Notes: generated by a model from the letters alone, not told the origin. Positions 34,559 to 44,634 are shown, counted from the first letter of the stretch. The stretch: DNA of 64,000 nt from Magnetospirillum fulvum MGU-K5 (GCF_000442515.1 NZ_AQPH01000003.1:1-64000); one strand, 5' to 3'. Numbers and translations are program-made.

Positions 34559-35368
34559 ATGCCATCCGCTCTCTCGGCAGATGAACCAACCGACCGCCTC
34601 GACGTCAGGCTCGCCGCGGGTCCGGACGAAATTGCCGCTGCCCAGGCCCTGAGGTATCGCGTCTTCTACGAGGAGATGGGGGCCCATCCCACCGAGGCGA
34701 CCCGCGACCGCCGCCGCGATGTCGACGATTTCGATGCCGTTTGCGACCATCTTCTGGTGATCGACCGCGCCCGCGGCGACGGGCCGGACGGCGTGGTGGG
34801 AACCTATCGCCTGATGCCGCGTGCGGCAGGCGAAGCGTTCGGGCGGTTTTACACCGCTGGCGAATACGACATTTCCCGCATTCTGGCCGATGGCTGCCGG
34901 TTCATGGAACTGGGGCGGTCCTGCGTCGATGCCGGGTATCGCAACGGCGCGACGATGAAGAAGCTGTGGGACGGCATTGCCGCCTATGTCTTCGAGCACG
35001 ATATCGAACTGATGTTCGGGTGCGCCAGCCTGCCCGGCACCGATCCCGGGCGTCTGGCCGGGCATCTCGGCTATCTCTACCATTACCATCTGGCCCCCGA
35101 GCATCTGCGCCCGCGTGCCTTGCCCCATCTCTATGTCGATATGGAACTGGCGGAGAAGGAAAGCCTCAATCCCCGTCGTGCCCTGGCCGAACTGCCGCCG
35201 CTGATCAAGGGCTATCTGCGGCTGGGCGGTTTTGTCGGCGATGGCGCGGTGATCGATCACCAGTTCAACACCACCGACATTTGCGTCCTGGTCAAGACCG
35301 ACCTGATTACCGACAAATATCGCAGCCACTACGGACGCAACGTGCGTGACGCCACCTCTGAAGTCTGA
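34559..35368 (+). CDS. olsB: ornithine N-acyltransferase OlsB-like
   Basis: A 269-residue GNAT-fold acyltransferase of the OlsB/hemolysin family: AQALRYRVFYEEMGA, DDFDAVCDHLLVID, GTYRLMPR, FMELGRSCVDAGYRNGATM, and ALPHLYVDMEL. It transfers a 3-hydroxy fatty acid from ACP to ornithine to give lyso-ornithine lipid, a phosphorus-free membrane lipid. The next gene, an overlapping PlsC-type acyltransferase, fits as OlsA. Confidence 0.88.
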   Translation: MPSALSADEPTDRLDVRLAAGPDEIAAAQALRYRVFYEEMGAHPTEATRDRRRDVDDFDAVCDHLLVIDRARGDGPDGVVGTYRLMPRAAGEAFGRFYTAGEYDISRILADGCRFMELGRSCVDAGYRNGATMKKLWDGIAAYVFEHDIELMFGCASLPGTDPGRLAGHLGYLYHYHLAPEHLRPRALPHLYVDMELAEKESLNPRRALAELPPLIKGYLRLGGFVGDGAVIDHQFNTTDICVLVKTDLITDKYRSHYGRNVRDATSEV

Positions 35369-36173
35369 GACCGTGATGGTCTCGCCGGTTCTCGGTCTGG
35401 TGCGTTTTGCCGCGTTCACGGTGTGGACGCTGCTGCTGGTTCCTCCCTATCTGGCGGTGCGATTGTTTTCCAACCGCCTGGGCGGTCGGGTCGTTCTGTT
35501 TTACTGGCAGGTGGTGGTCCGGTTGATCGGCTTTCAGGTGGTGGCGCGCGGTGCGCCCGCCGTCGGGGCCGGTCCGGCACTCTATGTCTGTAATCACGCC
35601 AGCTATCTCGACATCATCGTGCTGGGCAGTCTGATTCCCGCCTGCTTCATCGCCAAATCCGAAGTGGCGGGATGGCCGGGGTTCGGCCTGCTGGCCCGTC
35701 TGGCCCGGACCGTCTTCGTCGATCGCCGCCCCGCGGCGACCCGGCGCGAGCGGGACAGCGTTCGCCACCGGTTGGAAGGCGGCGATTCGCTGATCTTGTT
35801 CGCCGAGGGGACCAGCAACGACGGCAATCACGTTCTGCCGTTCAAAAGCGCGCTGCTGTCGGTGGCCGAAACCGGCCTGACCGGCCCGGACGGGATTGTC
35901 CGTCCCTTGCCGGTTCAGCCGGTGTCGTTGGCCTACACCCGGCTGGAAGGGCTGCCGCTCACCCGGGCGATGCGCCCGTTTCTCGCCTGGTACGGCGACA
36001 TGACGCTGGCTGGTCACTTGTTGGGGGCGCTGGGGTTGGGCCGGGTCACGATCGAGGTGACGTTCCATCCGGCAACCTCGCTGGCCTCGTTTCCGTCGCG
36101 TAAGGAATTGACGGTGCATTGTCACGATCTCGTCGCCAACGGTGTCGCCTCCTTGCTGGCTGGCCGGGCCTGA
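35346..36173 (+). CDS. olsA: 1-acyl-glycerol / lyso-ornithine-lipid acyltransferase (OlsA-like)
   Basis: A 275-residue PlsC-family acyltransferase: N-terminal membrane helix (TVWTLLLVPPYLAVRLF), NHASYLDIIVLG (Hx4D-type motif as NHxSxxD), VDRRPAATRRER, and FAEGTSNDG. It acylates lyso-ornithine lipid made by OlsB. It starts at GTG 35346, overlapping olsB by 23 bp; GTG 35373 or ATG 35376 are alternatives. A general LPA acyltransferase (PlsC) is possible, but the pairing with olsB favours OlsA. Confidence 0.85.
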   Translation: MTPPLKSETVMVSPVLGLVRFAAFTVWTLLLVPPYLAVRLFSNRLGGRVVLFYWQVVVRLIGFQVVARGAPAVGAGPALYVCNHASYLDIIVLGSLIPACFIAKSEVAGWPGFGLLARLARTVFVDRRPAATRRERDSVRHRLEGGDSLILFAEGTSNDGNHVLPFKSALLSVAETGLTGPDGIVRPLPVQPVSLAYTRLEGLPLTRAMRPFLAWYGDMTLAGHLLGALGLGRVTIEVTFHPATSLASFPSRKELTVHCHDLVANGVASLLAGRA

Positions 36174-36260
36174 CGTCCATCGGTATCGCCCTGCTGGGAC
36201 GCCCGCACCACGACCGATCGTTCCCTTTCCCCCGTGTCCGGGACATGTTTTAGACTCGCC

Positions 36261-38561
36261 ATGGCCGCTCCCTCCACTCCCCGCGTTGTGTCCGAGACCG
36301 GCCCCCGCGCCGCAACCCCTGCCGCGCCGTTGTCGGTCGATCCGTCCGATCGTCTGATCTCGAGCGAAGAGAGCGCGCCGCCGAAGCCCTTTCCGGCGTT
36401 GGCGCGTGAGCCAAAGCGCGAGCCGCGCTTTTATCGCGAGGTACAGCAGCAGCATTCCCGTCCGCCCGAGCCGCCCGCTCCCCCCTTGCGTCCAGACCCG
36501 CGCGAGGCGTTCGAACCGCGTCTGTCGCGCAAGGCGGCGAAGTCGCAGGAAGGCCGGTTGCGGCCCGAACCGATGCCGCCCGCGCCGCCCCGTGCATCGA
36601 AGGGGCTGCGCCGTCGCTTGAGTGGCGGTGGAGACGGCAGTGGCGGTCGTCGCGGTGGTGGCTGGGGACGCCGCTTGCTGATCTGGGGCCTGACCCTGGC
36701 GATCTGGGTCGGGGTCGGTATCGGCGGGGTTGTCGCCTATTACGCGGTCGATCTGCCCGATATCGACAAGATGACCGCGACGACGAGGCGGCCCAGCGTG
36801 GTGTTCCAGTCGGTCGAAGGCGAGGTGTTCGCCGCCTTTGGTGATCTGTACGGCGAGCCGCTGACCTTGCCCGAGATTTCGCCCTATCTGATCCAGGCGG
36901 TGCTGGCGACCGAGGACCGCCGCTTCTTCAGCCATTTCGGAATCGATCTGTTCGGTCTGGCCCGAGCCTTCTACACCAATCTTCGCGCCGGGCATGTGGT
37001 GCAGGGCGGCTCGACGGTCACCCAGCAGTTGGCCAAGAACCTGTTTCTGACGCCCGACCGCACGATGAAGCGCAAGATGCAGGAAGTGTTGATGGCGCTG
37101 TGGCTGGAACGGCGCTTCAGCAAGGAACAGATCCTCGCGCTGTATCTCAACCGGGTTTATCTGGGATCGGGGACGTTCGGCGTCGATGCGGCGGCGCGGC
37201 GCTACTTCGATGTTTCCGCCCGCAAGATCGGGCTGTATCAGTCGGCGGTGATCGCCGGGCTGTTGAAGGCGCCGTCGCGCTATAGCCCGATTAACGATCC
37301 CGAGGCCTCGCGGCGTCGCACCGCTGACGTGGTGCAGAACATGGTCGAGGCTGGGTATATCGACCAGAAAACCGCCGATGCTGCCCAGGTCACCGGGGCG
37401 GCCGAACTGGTCCACCGCGCTCCCGCCGCCGGGCGGTACTTTGCCGACTGGATGATGAGCCATCTCGACCAGTTCGGCGAAGTGGCGGGGCGCGACATCG
37501 TGATCCAGACCACGCTTGATCTTGGCCTGCAACGCAAGGTCGAGGCCGATCTGAAGGCGCTGCTGGCCGGCCCGGGGGCCAAGGCTAATGTCAGCCAGGG
37601 CGCGGTGGTGGTGATGACCCCGGATGGCGCGGTGCGGGCGATGGTCGGCGGTCGCGAGTATGACGACAGCCAGTTTAACCGAGCCGCCCAAGGCCTGCGC
37701 CAGCCCGGTTCAGCGTTCAAACCGTTCGTCTATCTGACTGCGATGGAACGCGGCTATAGCCCCGACGACACCATGGAAGATGCGCCGATCAAGCTGGGCA
37801 ATTGGAGTCCGGGCAATTACACCGGCCGCTATCTCGGCACCATCACCCTGCGTCAGGCCCTGGCCGAATCCATCAACACCGTCGCGGTCCGGCTGGTCGA
37901 AGCGGTTGGTCCCAACCGGGTGATTTCCACCGCCCGCCGTCTTGGCATCTCGTCCGATCTGCGCCGCGACGCGACCCTGGCGCTGGGGACCAGCGAGGTG
38001 ACCTTGCTGGAGATGACCAACGCCTATGCTGCCTTTGCCAATGGCGGCCAGGGGGTGACCGCTTATGGCGTTGCCCAGATTACCGATCCTTCCGGCCATG
38101 TCCTGTATAAGCGTCAGGGCGGCGGCTTTGGTCAGGTGATCTCGCCCACCGCGCTGGCGCGGATGCAGGACATGATGACTGCCGTGATTCAAAACGGATC
38201 GGGCAAGGCGGCTCGGCTTGATCGTCCCGCCGCAGGCAAGAGCGGAACCACCCAGGATTACCGTGACGCTTGGTTCATGGGCTTTACCGCCGATTACGTC
38301 GCCGGGGTGTGGCTCGGCAATGACGATTACAGAAACGAAATGAAAAAAGTGACCGGCGGCGGTCTGCCCGCTCAATTGTGGAAGCAGGTGATGGTCGCCG
38401 CCAACCAGGGTCTGCCGCCCCGGCCGCTGACGATGCCTGCGATGGAACAACCCGCTCCGGGCGAGCCGTCGGGCGAACCGGGTGGGACTCCGACCGAGGA
38501 GTCCGGCGGTGGATTGGGCGATACCATCGACGATCTGTTGAAGGGAATCTTCGGCCGCTGA
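36261..38561 (+). CDS. mrcA: penicillin-binding protein 1A
   Basis: A 766-residue class A PBP. A cytoplasmic Pro/Arg-rich N-terminus of about 130 residues precedes one transmembrane helix (RLLIWGLTLAIWVGVGIGGV). The glycosyltransferase domain has ATEDRRFFSHFGIDL and GGSTVTQQLAKNLFL. The transpeptidase has the active Ser in PGSAFKPF, then SINTVA and KSGTTQDYRDAWF. The C-terminal tail is Pro/Gly/Glu-rich. It polymerises and cross-links peptidoglycan. ATG 36261 is chosen; GTG 36234 in frame is possible. Confidence 0.94.
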   Translation: MAAPSTPRVVSETGPRAATPAAPLSVDPSDRLISSEESAPPKPFPALAREPKREPRFYREVQQQHSRPPEPPAPPLRPDPREAFEPRLSRKAAKSQEGRLRPEPMPPAPPRASKGLRRRLSGGGDGSGGRRGGGWGRRLLIWGLTLAIWVGVGIGGVVAYYAVDLPDIDKMTATTRRPSVVFQSVEGEVFAAFGDLYGEPLTLPEISPYLIQAVLATEDRRFFSHFGIDLFGLARAFYTNLRAGHVVQGGSTVTQQLAKNLFLTPDRTMKRKMQEVLMALWLERRFSKEQILALYLNRVYLGSGTFGVDAAARRYFDVSARKIGLYQSAVIAGLLKAPSRYSPINDPEASRRRTADVVQNMVEAGYIDQKTADAAQVTGAAELVHRAPAAGRYFADWMMSHLDQFGEVAGRDIVIQTTLDLGLQRKVEADLKALLAGPGAKANVSQGAVVVMTPDGAVRAMVGGREYDDSQFNRAAQGLRQPGSAFKPFVYLTAMERGYSPDDTMEDAPIKLGNWSPGNYTGRYLGTITLRQALAESINTVAVRLVEAVGPNRVISTARRLGISSDLRRDATLALGTSEVTLLEMTNAYAAFANGGQGVTAYGVAQITDPSGHVLYKRQGGGFGQVISPTALARMQDMMTAVIQNGSGKAARLDRPAAGKSGTTQDYRDAWFMGFTADYVAGVWLGNDDYRNEMKKVTGGGLPAQLWKQVMVAANQGLPPRPLTMPAMEQPAPGEPSGEPGGTPTEESGGGLGDTIDDLLKGIFGR

Positions 38562-38601
38562 TCGAAGCCGATCCGCGCCGACTGTCACCCGGCGCGGCCC
38601 G

Positions 38602-38832
38602 CTATTGCCGGGTCGCCTTGCGGGTGAGGTCGCTGCGCAGATCGGCGGGCAGGGATTCCAGCAGACGGAGCAATGCCCCGATCCCAATCGGAACGCGAGA
38701 GCGACCGTCGGCCCAGCGCCAGACGGTGGTCGATGCGGGCTGGCGCTCTCCCAGTTCGTCGAGCAGCCGGGCGAGGGCTGCCTGAGACAGCCCCAACCGG
38801 GCCAGCGTTTCGGTGAATTCCGTATCGGTCAT
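38602..38832 (-). CDS. small XRE-like helix-turn-helix protein
   Basis: A 76-residue protein with a single helix-turn-helix: FTETLARLGLSQAALARLL, then TTVWRWADGRSRVPIGIGAL. This resembles short Cro/XRE-type regulators. It converges on the PBP1A gene, 40 bp from its stop. Small size and isolation make its target unknown. Confidence 0.7.
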   Translation of the reverse strand: MTDTEFTETLARLGLSQAALARLLDELGERQPASTTVWRWADGRSRVPIGIGALLRLLESLPADLRSDLTRKATRQ

Positions 38833-38947
38833 GTCTCGGCCCCAGGCCCCAACCAGGGCGCGAATAGGAATGTCAGAAAATTTCCTTCATGCCGGGGCCG
38901 CTGTCAATCACGCGGCGAGAGTTGGCTGTTCCACTGATCGTTTTGGG

Positions 38948-40219
38948 TTATTGCTGGCGCAGACCCGAGCAGACCCGGGTGACGAAGGCTTCGATGTCGT
39001 CATTCATTGAAACGGTCCGCGAGGCCAGATCGCCCGCCGCGATCAACACCTGACCGGCGGCGTCGGTGGCGGTACCGGCGGTGTCGGCGACCTGACCGAT
39101 CGTGTCGGCGACGATTTGGACGTCGCTGGCGACGGTACGGATCGAACGGCTCATTTCGGCGACGGCGCTGCTCTGCTGCTCGGTCGAGGCGGCGATCCCG
39201 GTGGCGTCGTCGTTGATCTCACGGATCTTGCCAGCAATGGTCCGGACGGCGGACACGGCGGTCTGGGTCGCTTCGCGCATGCTGCCGATCTGGGTCGAAA
39301 TCTCTTCGGTGGCGCGGGCGGTCTGGTTGGCGAGGTGCTTGACCTCGTTGGCGACGACGGCAAAGCCCTTGCCCGCTTCACCGGCACGGGCGGCCTCGAT
39401 CGTCGCGTTCAGCGCCAACAAATTGGTCTGGCTGGCGATCTCGGTGATCAGATTGACCACCTCGCCGATCTTCTGAGCCGCCTCGTTCAGGCCATTGATC
39501 GCGGAATCGGTCGACAGGGCGACGTGCATCGTGTCCTGCGCCATGTGGGCGGAATGCTGGATGCGGCTGGCAACCTCGCGAATCCCCGACGAAACCTGCT
39601 CGGCGGCGGCGGCAACCCGGCTCGACTGATCGCTGGTCTGGGTGGCGATCAACGACATCTGCTGGGCGGTCGCTTCCAGTTCGGTCGCGGTCGAGGCGAC
39701 GACGCTGGTGACGTGTTTGATGGTGTTGCCAACCCCGGTCGCTTCGATGGTGAATTCGCGTGAGCGGCGTTCCATCTCGCTCAAGGCCCGATTGATCAGA
39801 CGGGCGTGATCGGCGAATTCCCCGACCATCCCTTCGGTCAGGATATGGCGGAAATAGCGTCCCTCGGAGGTCAGGGCCATCGCGGCATCGGCTTCCTTGG
39901 TGAACACTTCGGTCAGATCAAGCAGGCGGTTGATCGAGTGTTCCAAAGCGCCGACCTGACCGCGTTCGGTGATGTGGATCACGCGGGAATCAAGCCGTCC
40001 CGCCGCCGCCGCGTTCAGAACCTCGGTGGCGCGGTTGATCGCCTTGTTGGTGCGCAGCATCAGGGCGATTGCGATCAATCCGGCGCTGAGCGCCACGGCG
40101 ATGATCGAGGCATCGACGATCTGGCCCCGCAGCAGAGCCAGCCCCGCGGCCACGGCGCAGATCACCGAGGCCAGAGCGGCGGCGACCAGGGCCTTAAAGA
40201 GTGAAGACGAATTCATCAT
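38948..40219 (-). CDS. methyl-accepting receptor, partner of PAS protein (Aer-type)
   Basis: A 423-residue receptor with two N-terminal transmembrane helices separated by only a few residues ([39 protein letters not shown]). A HAMP-like segment follows, and an MCP signalling domain with [19 protein letters not shown] and [20 protein letters not shown]. There is no periplasmic sensor, as in Aer. It overlaps the upstream PAS gene by 26 bp. The two would correspond to E. coli Aer cut into separate sensor and signalling proteins. Confidence 0.9.
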   Translation of the reverse strand: MMNSSSLFKALVAAALASVICAVAAGLALLRGQIVDASIIAVALSAGLIAIALMLRTNKAINRATEVLNAAAAGRLDSRVIHITERGQVGALEHSINRLLDLTEVFTKEADAAMALTSEGRYFRHILTEGMVGEFADHARLINRALSEMERRSREFTIEATGVGNTIKHVTSVVASTATELEATAQQMSLIATQTSDQSSRVAAAAEQVSSGIREVASRIQHSAHMAQDTMHVALSTDSAINGLNEAAQKIGEVVNLITEIASQTNLLALNATIEAARAGEAGKGFAVVANEVKHLANQTARATEEISTQIGSMREATQTAVSAVRTIAGKIREINDDATGIAASTEQQSSAVAEMSRSIRTVASDVQIVADTIGQVADTAGTATDAAGQVLIAAGDLASRTVSMNDDIEAFVTRVCSGLRQQ

Positions 40220-40718
40220 AGGGAATTCCCGCCGCTTGTAATTTGGAGACCATGGCCTGGAAGGCGGCATCCATCCCCGCCTTGCGATCGGGGTTCGCCT
40301 GCTCGATGGCCAACAACTCGCGATACAGCGCTTCCGCTTTGGCGACAGCGTCGCGTCGGGGCGAGCGGCGGTTCGAGTGGTAGCTGACGATATTTCCCGC
40401 ACTATCAAAAGTCGGGGTAACATGGGCCAGAACCCAGTAATGGTCGCCGTTTTTTGCCCGATTCAAGACATAGGCGAATATTTCTTTGCCCGACTCAATC
40501 GTTTCCCACAGCAATTTAAAGACGCAGCGGGGCATGGCCGGGTGCCGGATGAGGCTGTGAGGCGCCCCCAGTGCTTCATCTTCAGTATAGCCGGCGATAT
40601 TTAGAAAGATTTGATTAGCATAAATGATCCGTCCTTTGGGATCGGTCTTGCTAACGATAATCTCGTCCCGCCCGAAAGTACGCTCGACGCCAGTCAGGTA
40701 TATATCCTGCTTGCTCAT
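40194..40718 (-). CDS. PAS-domain sensor (Aer-like)
   Basis: A 174-residue protein with an Aer-type PAS domain: [75 protein letters not shown]. Residues around IRHPAMP and WVLAHVTP match FAD-binding Aer proteins. No membrane segment. It probably senses redox or oxygen and signals to the overlapping receptor gene. A GTG start at 40727 would add three residues. Confidence 0.88.
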   Translation of the reverse strand: MSKQDIYLTGVERTFGRDEIIVSKTDPKGRIIYANQIFLNIAGYTEDEALGAPHSLIRHPAMPRCVFKLLWETIESGKEIFAYVLNRAKNGDHYWVLAHVTPTFDSAGNIVSYHSNRRSPRRDAVAKAEALYRELLAIEQANPDRKAGMDAAFQAMVSKLQAAGIPYDEFVFTL

Positions 40719-40866
40719 GTCGGACACTCGTTGAAAAAGAAGAACGAAATAAGCTATTCCCCGCCTAATCGGTTAGGCCAATCAGACAGAGGTAAACACT
40801 ATACGATATAGGTGATTTCGGTCTATGACATCGTGCAACAATTTGTATCAAAATCACGGAAACGCC

Positions 40867-41718
40867 ATGAATTACCGCCACGCCTATCACGCCGGCAATT
40901 TCGCCGATGTCGTAAAACATACGCTATTGACGATGGTAGTATCGGCATTAAAGCGAAAGGATAAGCCTTTCTTCGCGTTGGATACCCATGCCGGTATCGG
41001 TTCTTACAACCTTGAGGCGGATGAAGCACAGCGGACCGGCGAATTCAAAAGCGGTATTACCCGGCTGCTCGAGGCTGCCGCTCCCCCCGCCGCGCTCGAT
41101 CCCTATCTGGCGGCGGTGCGGGCCGCCAATCCGGCCGGGGGCTGCACCACCTATCCCGGCTCGCCCGAGCTGGTGCGCGGGATGCTGCGCGAGACCGACC
41201 GGCTGGCCCTGGTCGAACTGCATCCCGAGGATGTCGAGGTGTTACGCCGTCGCTATGCCGCCGACCGCCGCGTTGGGGTCCATCACATGGATGGCTATGT
41301 CGCGGTCAAGGGGCTGCTGCCGCCGCCGGAACGGCGCGGTGTGGTGCTGATCGACCCGCCCTTCGAGGTCAAGAACGAGCACGAGCGCCTGCTGTCGGCG
41401 CTGCGCCGGATCCGGCGGCGCTGGGCCAACGCGGTTACCCTGGTGTGGTATCCGATCAAGGGGATGGAGCCGATTGATCGGCTGTATGACGCGTTGCGCA
41501 CCGAGGCCGCGGCCGAGACGCTGGCGGTCGAGCTGATGCTGCGTCCCCCGGTCGATCCGTTCCGGCTGAACGGCAGCGGTTTGGTCGTGGTCAATCCGCC
41601 GTGGGGGCTCGACCGCGAACTGGCCGACCTGCTGCCCTGGCTGACCGAAGTGCTGGCACCTGACGGCGGCTTTTACCGCTTGGAAACCCTGGTGTCAGAG
41701 TCCGACCTGCGCGCCTAA
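40867..41718 (+). CDS. rlmJ: 23S rRNA (adenine(2030)-N6)-methyltransferase RlmJ
   Basis: A 283-residue RlmJ: starts MNYRHAYHAGNFADVVKH, the family hallmark, with ALDTHAGIGSY for SAM binding and the catalytic VLIDPPFEVKNE (DPPF). It methylates A2030 of 23S rRNA. ATG 40867 is set by the conserved N-terminus; the frame extends 14 codons upstream. The gene stands alone, converging on cobS. Confidence 0.95.
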   Translation: MNYRHAYHAGNFADVVKHTLLTMVVSALKRKDKPFFALDTHAGIGSYNLEADEAQRTGEFKSGITRLLEAAAPPAALDPYLAAVRAANPAGGCTTYPGSPELVRGMLRETDRLALVELHPEDVEVLRRRYAADRRVGVHHMDGYVAVKGLLPPPERRGVVLIDPPFEVKNEHERLLSALRRIRRRWANAVTLVWYPIKGMEPIDRLYDALRTEAAAETLAVELMLRPPVDPFRLNGSGLVVVNPPWGLDRELADLLPWLTEVLAPDGGFYRLETLVSESDLRA

Positions 41719-41734
41719 GACCGACGGTGGCGGA

Positions 41735-42520
41735 TCAACCGGAGATCAGGGCGGCGGCGGCAAGCAGCAAGGCGATTTCCGAAGCCTGAGCCACCGCACC
41801 CAGCACATCGCCGGTATAGCCGCCCAGGCGGCGTCGGGCCAGTTCGGCCACTCCCAGCCCAACCAGGGCGGCACAGGCGATGGCCGGAATCGCCGCCAAG
41901 CCCAATCCCAGCCCGGCGAACAATGCGCCCAGGGCAAAGGCGGTCAAGGCGCAATCGGCGCCCGGTCGTCCGGCCAGGGCGGCCAGCCCATCGGGCCGGG
42001 CCGGGGGGAGGCAACGCATCGCCACCGGGATCAGGGCGCGCGACAGCGCCGCCGCCGCGACCAGCGCGCCGATCTTGGCGGCGGCTCCGGTAATGGCGGC
42101 AAGGGCGGTGGCGCGTAACGCGACCGAGAACACCAGCGCCAGCACCCCGAAGGTGCCGTTGCGGGAATCGTGCATCACTTCCAGCCGCCGTTCGGGTCCG
42201 CCCCGGGCTCCCAGACCATCGGCGAAATCGGCCAGCCCGTCTTCGTGCAGCGCCCCGGTGGCCAGCACCAGCACCAGCACCGCCAGCAGCGCGGCGGCCA
42301 GCGGCGGCAGCACGGTTGAGGCGGCGGCGGCGATCAGCCCGGCGACCAGTCCCAGCCCGGCGCCCACCAGGGGAAAGCAGCGCATCGCGGCGGCCAGACC
42401 GCCCGGCGGCACCGCACCCGGATCGGGCAGGGGCAGACGGGTCAGAAAGGTGGCGGCAAGATGAAGATCAGCGAGCCAGCCGCGGGGCGGGTTCGCGGGA
42501 ATGTGGGGTGACTCGGCCAT
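41735..42520 (-). CDS. cobS: adenosylcobinamide-GDP ribazoletransferase CobS
   Basis: A 261-residue polytopic membrane protein of the CobS/CobV family: FLTRLPLPDPG near the start, HEDGLADFADGLGARGGPER (the conserved acidic HxDGLxDxxD site) near residue 90, and ALSRALIPVAMRCL. It joins adenosylcobinamide-GDP and alpha-ribazole to make cobalamin. It is divergent from cobT with 56 bp between starts, so both may share regulation, but no B12 riboswitch is visible in that gap. Confidence 0.95.
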   Translation of the reverse strand: MAESPHIPANPPRGWLADLHLAATFLTRLPLPDPGAVPPGGLAAAMRCFPLVGAGLGLVAGLIAAAASTVLPPLAAALLAVLVLVLATGALHEDGLADFADGLGARGGPERRLEVMHDSRNGTFGVLALVFSVALRATALAAITGAAAKIGALVAAAALSRALIPVAMRCLPPARPDGLAALAGRPGADCALTAFALGALFAGLGLGLAAIPAIACAALVGLGVAELARRRLGGYTGDVLGAVAQASEIALLLAAAALISG

Positions 42521-42576
42521 GATGGTTCGGTTATAGGTCGAAGCACTTTTAACAGCAACACCTTGGGGGCAAGCTC

Positions 42577-43590
42577 GTGACCCTGACGATTTCCGGTCTG
42601 GACGACGTTTCCGCTCTGTTGGCGCGACTGCCGGAGGGCGATGAAGCCGCCGCCGCCGCCTGGGCCGCGCGCGAACCGCGCCTGACCAAACCGGCTGGGT
42701 CGCTGGGTCGGCTTGAAGATTTGTCGGGCTGGCTGTCGACCTGGCAGGGGCGTCATCCCCCGCGGCTCGACGCGCCTTACGCCCGGATCTTCGCCGGAAA
42801 TCATGGCGTTGCCGCTCTGGGCGTTTCGGCTTTTCCCGCCGAAGTGACGGTGCAGATGGTCGCCAACTTCCAGCATGGCGGCGCGGCGATCAATCAATTG
42901 TGCCGGGCCTATGGCGTCGGCCTTGATGTCGTCTCGCTCGATCTCGACCGTCCGACCGCCGATTTCACCCAGGGACCGGCCCTGACCGAAGCCGAGTTCG
43001 TAAACGCCTTCCAGGCCGGGATCGACGCGGTGCCAGAGGGCGCCGATCTGCTGGTGTTGGGCGAGATGGGAATCGGCAACACCACGCCTGCGGCGGCGCT
43101 GGCCTGCGCGCTCTATGGCGGCGAGGCGGTGGAATGGACCGGGCGGGGCACCGGGGTCGAAGGCGGGGCGCTGGCCCGCAAGATCGAGGTGGTTGCCGCC
43201 GGGGTGGCCCGTCATCGCGGCCTGCCGCCGCTGGAAATCCTCCGCGCCCTGGGCGGTCGCGAATTGGTGGCGCTGGCCGGAGCGACGGTGGCGGCGCGGT
43301 TCCGCCGGGTGCCGGTGCTGCTTGACGGCTATGTCGTCACTGCGGCGGTGGCGGCGCTCGAAGTGGCGCGGCCGGGCGCGCTGGCCCATTGCCGGGTCGC
43401 CCACGTCTCGGCCGAGCCGGGCCATCGTCGTTTGCTGGCGGCGCTGGGGGCCGATCCGTTGCTCGATCTCGGTCTGCGGTTGGGCGAAGGCTCGGGGGCG
43501 GCGCTGGCGGTCGGCCTGTTGCGCGGCGCGATTGCCTGCCATAACGGGATGGCGACCTTTGACGAGGCGGGTGTCAGCGACAAGGGCTGA
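42577..43590 (+). CDS. cobT: nicotinate-nucleotide--DMB phosphoribosyltransferase CobT
   Basis: A 337-residue CobT (CobU): TKPAGSLGRLEDL, FAGNHGVAALGVSAFP, LGEMGIGNTTPAAAL, and SAEPGHRRLL near the C-terminus. It makes alpha-ribazole phosphate from 5,6-dimethylbenzimidazole and nicotinate mononucleotide. It starts at GTG 42577, with GGGGGC upstream. It works in the step just before CobS, encoded divergently. Confidence 0.95.
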   Translation: MTLTISGLDDVSALLARLPEGDEAAAAAWAAREPRLTKPAGSLGRLEDLSGWLSTWQGRHPPRLDAPYARIFAGNHGVAALGVSAFPAEVTVQMVANFQHGGAAINQLCRAYGVGLDVVSLDLDRPTADFTQGPALTEAEFVNAFQAGIDAVPEGADLLVLGEMGIGNTTPAAALACALYGGEAVEWTGRGTGVEGGALARKIEVVAAGVARHRGLPPLEILRALGGRELVALAGATVAARFRRVPVLLDGYVVTAAVAALEVARPGALAHCRVAHVSAEPGHRRLLAALGADPLLDLGLRLGEGSGAALAVGLLRGAIACHNGMATFDEAGVSDKG

Positions 43591-43693
43591 CATCTCGGTG
43601 GGGCAGGGGTGAGGAAAAGTACAATCAACAGGCTGGCGCTTCGGCGTCGGCCTGTCCATAATGTCGCCGCAATTTTCCAGCCCAGGAATCATC

Positions 43694-43960
43694 ATGTCCA
43701 TTCATAATCCGCTTCTCAACGATTTCGGCCGCGTCGCCAATGGCGCCCTGGGAGCGCTGTCGGGTCTGCGTGGCGAGGTCGAGTCTCGGCTTCGCGAGCA
43801 TTTCGAGCGCTTCACCGCCGGTCTTGATCTGGTCACCCGCGAAGAGTTCGAGGTGGTGAGCGCGATTGCCCGCAAGGCGCGGCAGGAACAGGAATCGCTT
43901 GAGGCGCGCATTCGGGTTCTCGAAGCCCGTCTGGCTGAAGTGAGCGATACCCGGCTGTAA
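43694..43960 (+). CDS. ubiK: UbiK/BMFP-type accessory factor
   Basis: An 88-residue protein of the membrane-fusogenic BMFP/UbiK family: an amphipathic N-terminal half (NPLLNDFGRVANGALGALSG) and a C-terminal coiled coil ending LEARIRVLEARLAEVS. UbiK assists ubiquinone biosynthesis under aerobic conditions. ATG 43694 is the natural start. Confidence 0.8.
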   Translation: MSIHNPLLNDFGRVANGALGALSGLRGEVESRLREHFERFTAGLDLVTREEFEVVSAIARKARQEQESLEARIRVLEARLAEVSDTRL

Positions 43961-44127
43961 TCGGCCGGTTATCCACAAAAATTCACACGCTTTAACCGAG
44001 GATTGCCTTGCGTCCTCGGAAAGCGTGTGCTTAGGCTATCCTTTGTCGGAAAGAAGCGTACCGGATACAACAATTTGATTCCGGGACGCTTCTGCCGAAT
44101 GGTGCCATGCCAAGGAGGACTCACGGC

Positions 44128-44634
44128 ATGACGTTGACCGCTGCTTGTCACGACGATGAGCCTCAGGCCAACCCGGTCGATCTGGTCGAACAATTCGTCG
44201 CCGCCAACGACTGGGCCTTTGACCGGCGCAGCGACGAGGAATTGGCCGCCGAGGTCCCGGGGAAATGGTGTAATTACTCGCTTTACTTCGCTTGGCGCGA
44301 AGATATGGGCGCGATCCATTTCACCTGTGCGTTCGACATGAAGGTGCCCGAAACCAAGCGGGCACCGATTTGCGATTTGCTCGCCATCGTCAATGAAAAG
44401 CTCTGGCTGGGTCATTTCGGCCTGTGGGAGGACGAGGCGGTGCCGATGTTCCGCCACACCTCGCTGCTCCGCAACGGGACCGCTCTGTCGCAAGAGCAGG
44501 TCGAGGATCTGGTCGATATCGCCGTCAGCGAGTGCGAGCGCTTTTATCCCGCGTTCCAGTTCGTGATCTGGGGCGGCAAAAGCGCCCGGGACGCCGTCGC
44601 GGCGTCGATGCTGGAAACGGCGGGCGAGGCCTAA
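44128..44634 (+). CDS. YbjN-domain protein
   Basis: A 168-residue YbjN-family protein (DLVEQFVAANDWAFDRRSDE; YSLYFAWREDMGAIHF; VNEKLWLGHFGLWEDE). The fold resembles type III secretion chaperones, and the function is unclear. AAGGAGG precedes ATG 44128; ATG 44107 is less likely. It is 21 bp before proC, a pairing common in alphaproteobacteria. Confidence 0.85.
   Translation: MTLTAACHDDEPQANPVDLVEQFVAANDWAFDRRSDEELAAEVPGKWCNYSLYFAWREDMGAIHFTCAFDMKVPETKRAPICDLLAIVNEKLWLGHFGLWEDEAVPMFRHTSLLRNGTALSQEQVEDLVDIAVSECERFYPAFQFVIWGGKSARDAVAASMLETAGEA

Noticed and set aside
35307-37691. 794-residue minus-strand open frame
   Set aside because: It is the antisense shadow of olsBA/PBP1A; the PBP1A motifs on the plus strand are unambiguous.
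42520-42577. Cobalamin riboswitch between cobS and cobT
   Set aside because: The 56-bp gap is too short for a B12 aptamer and has no B12-box-like sequence.
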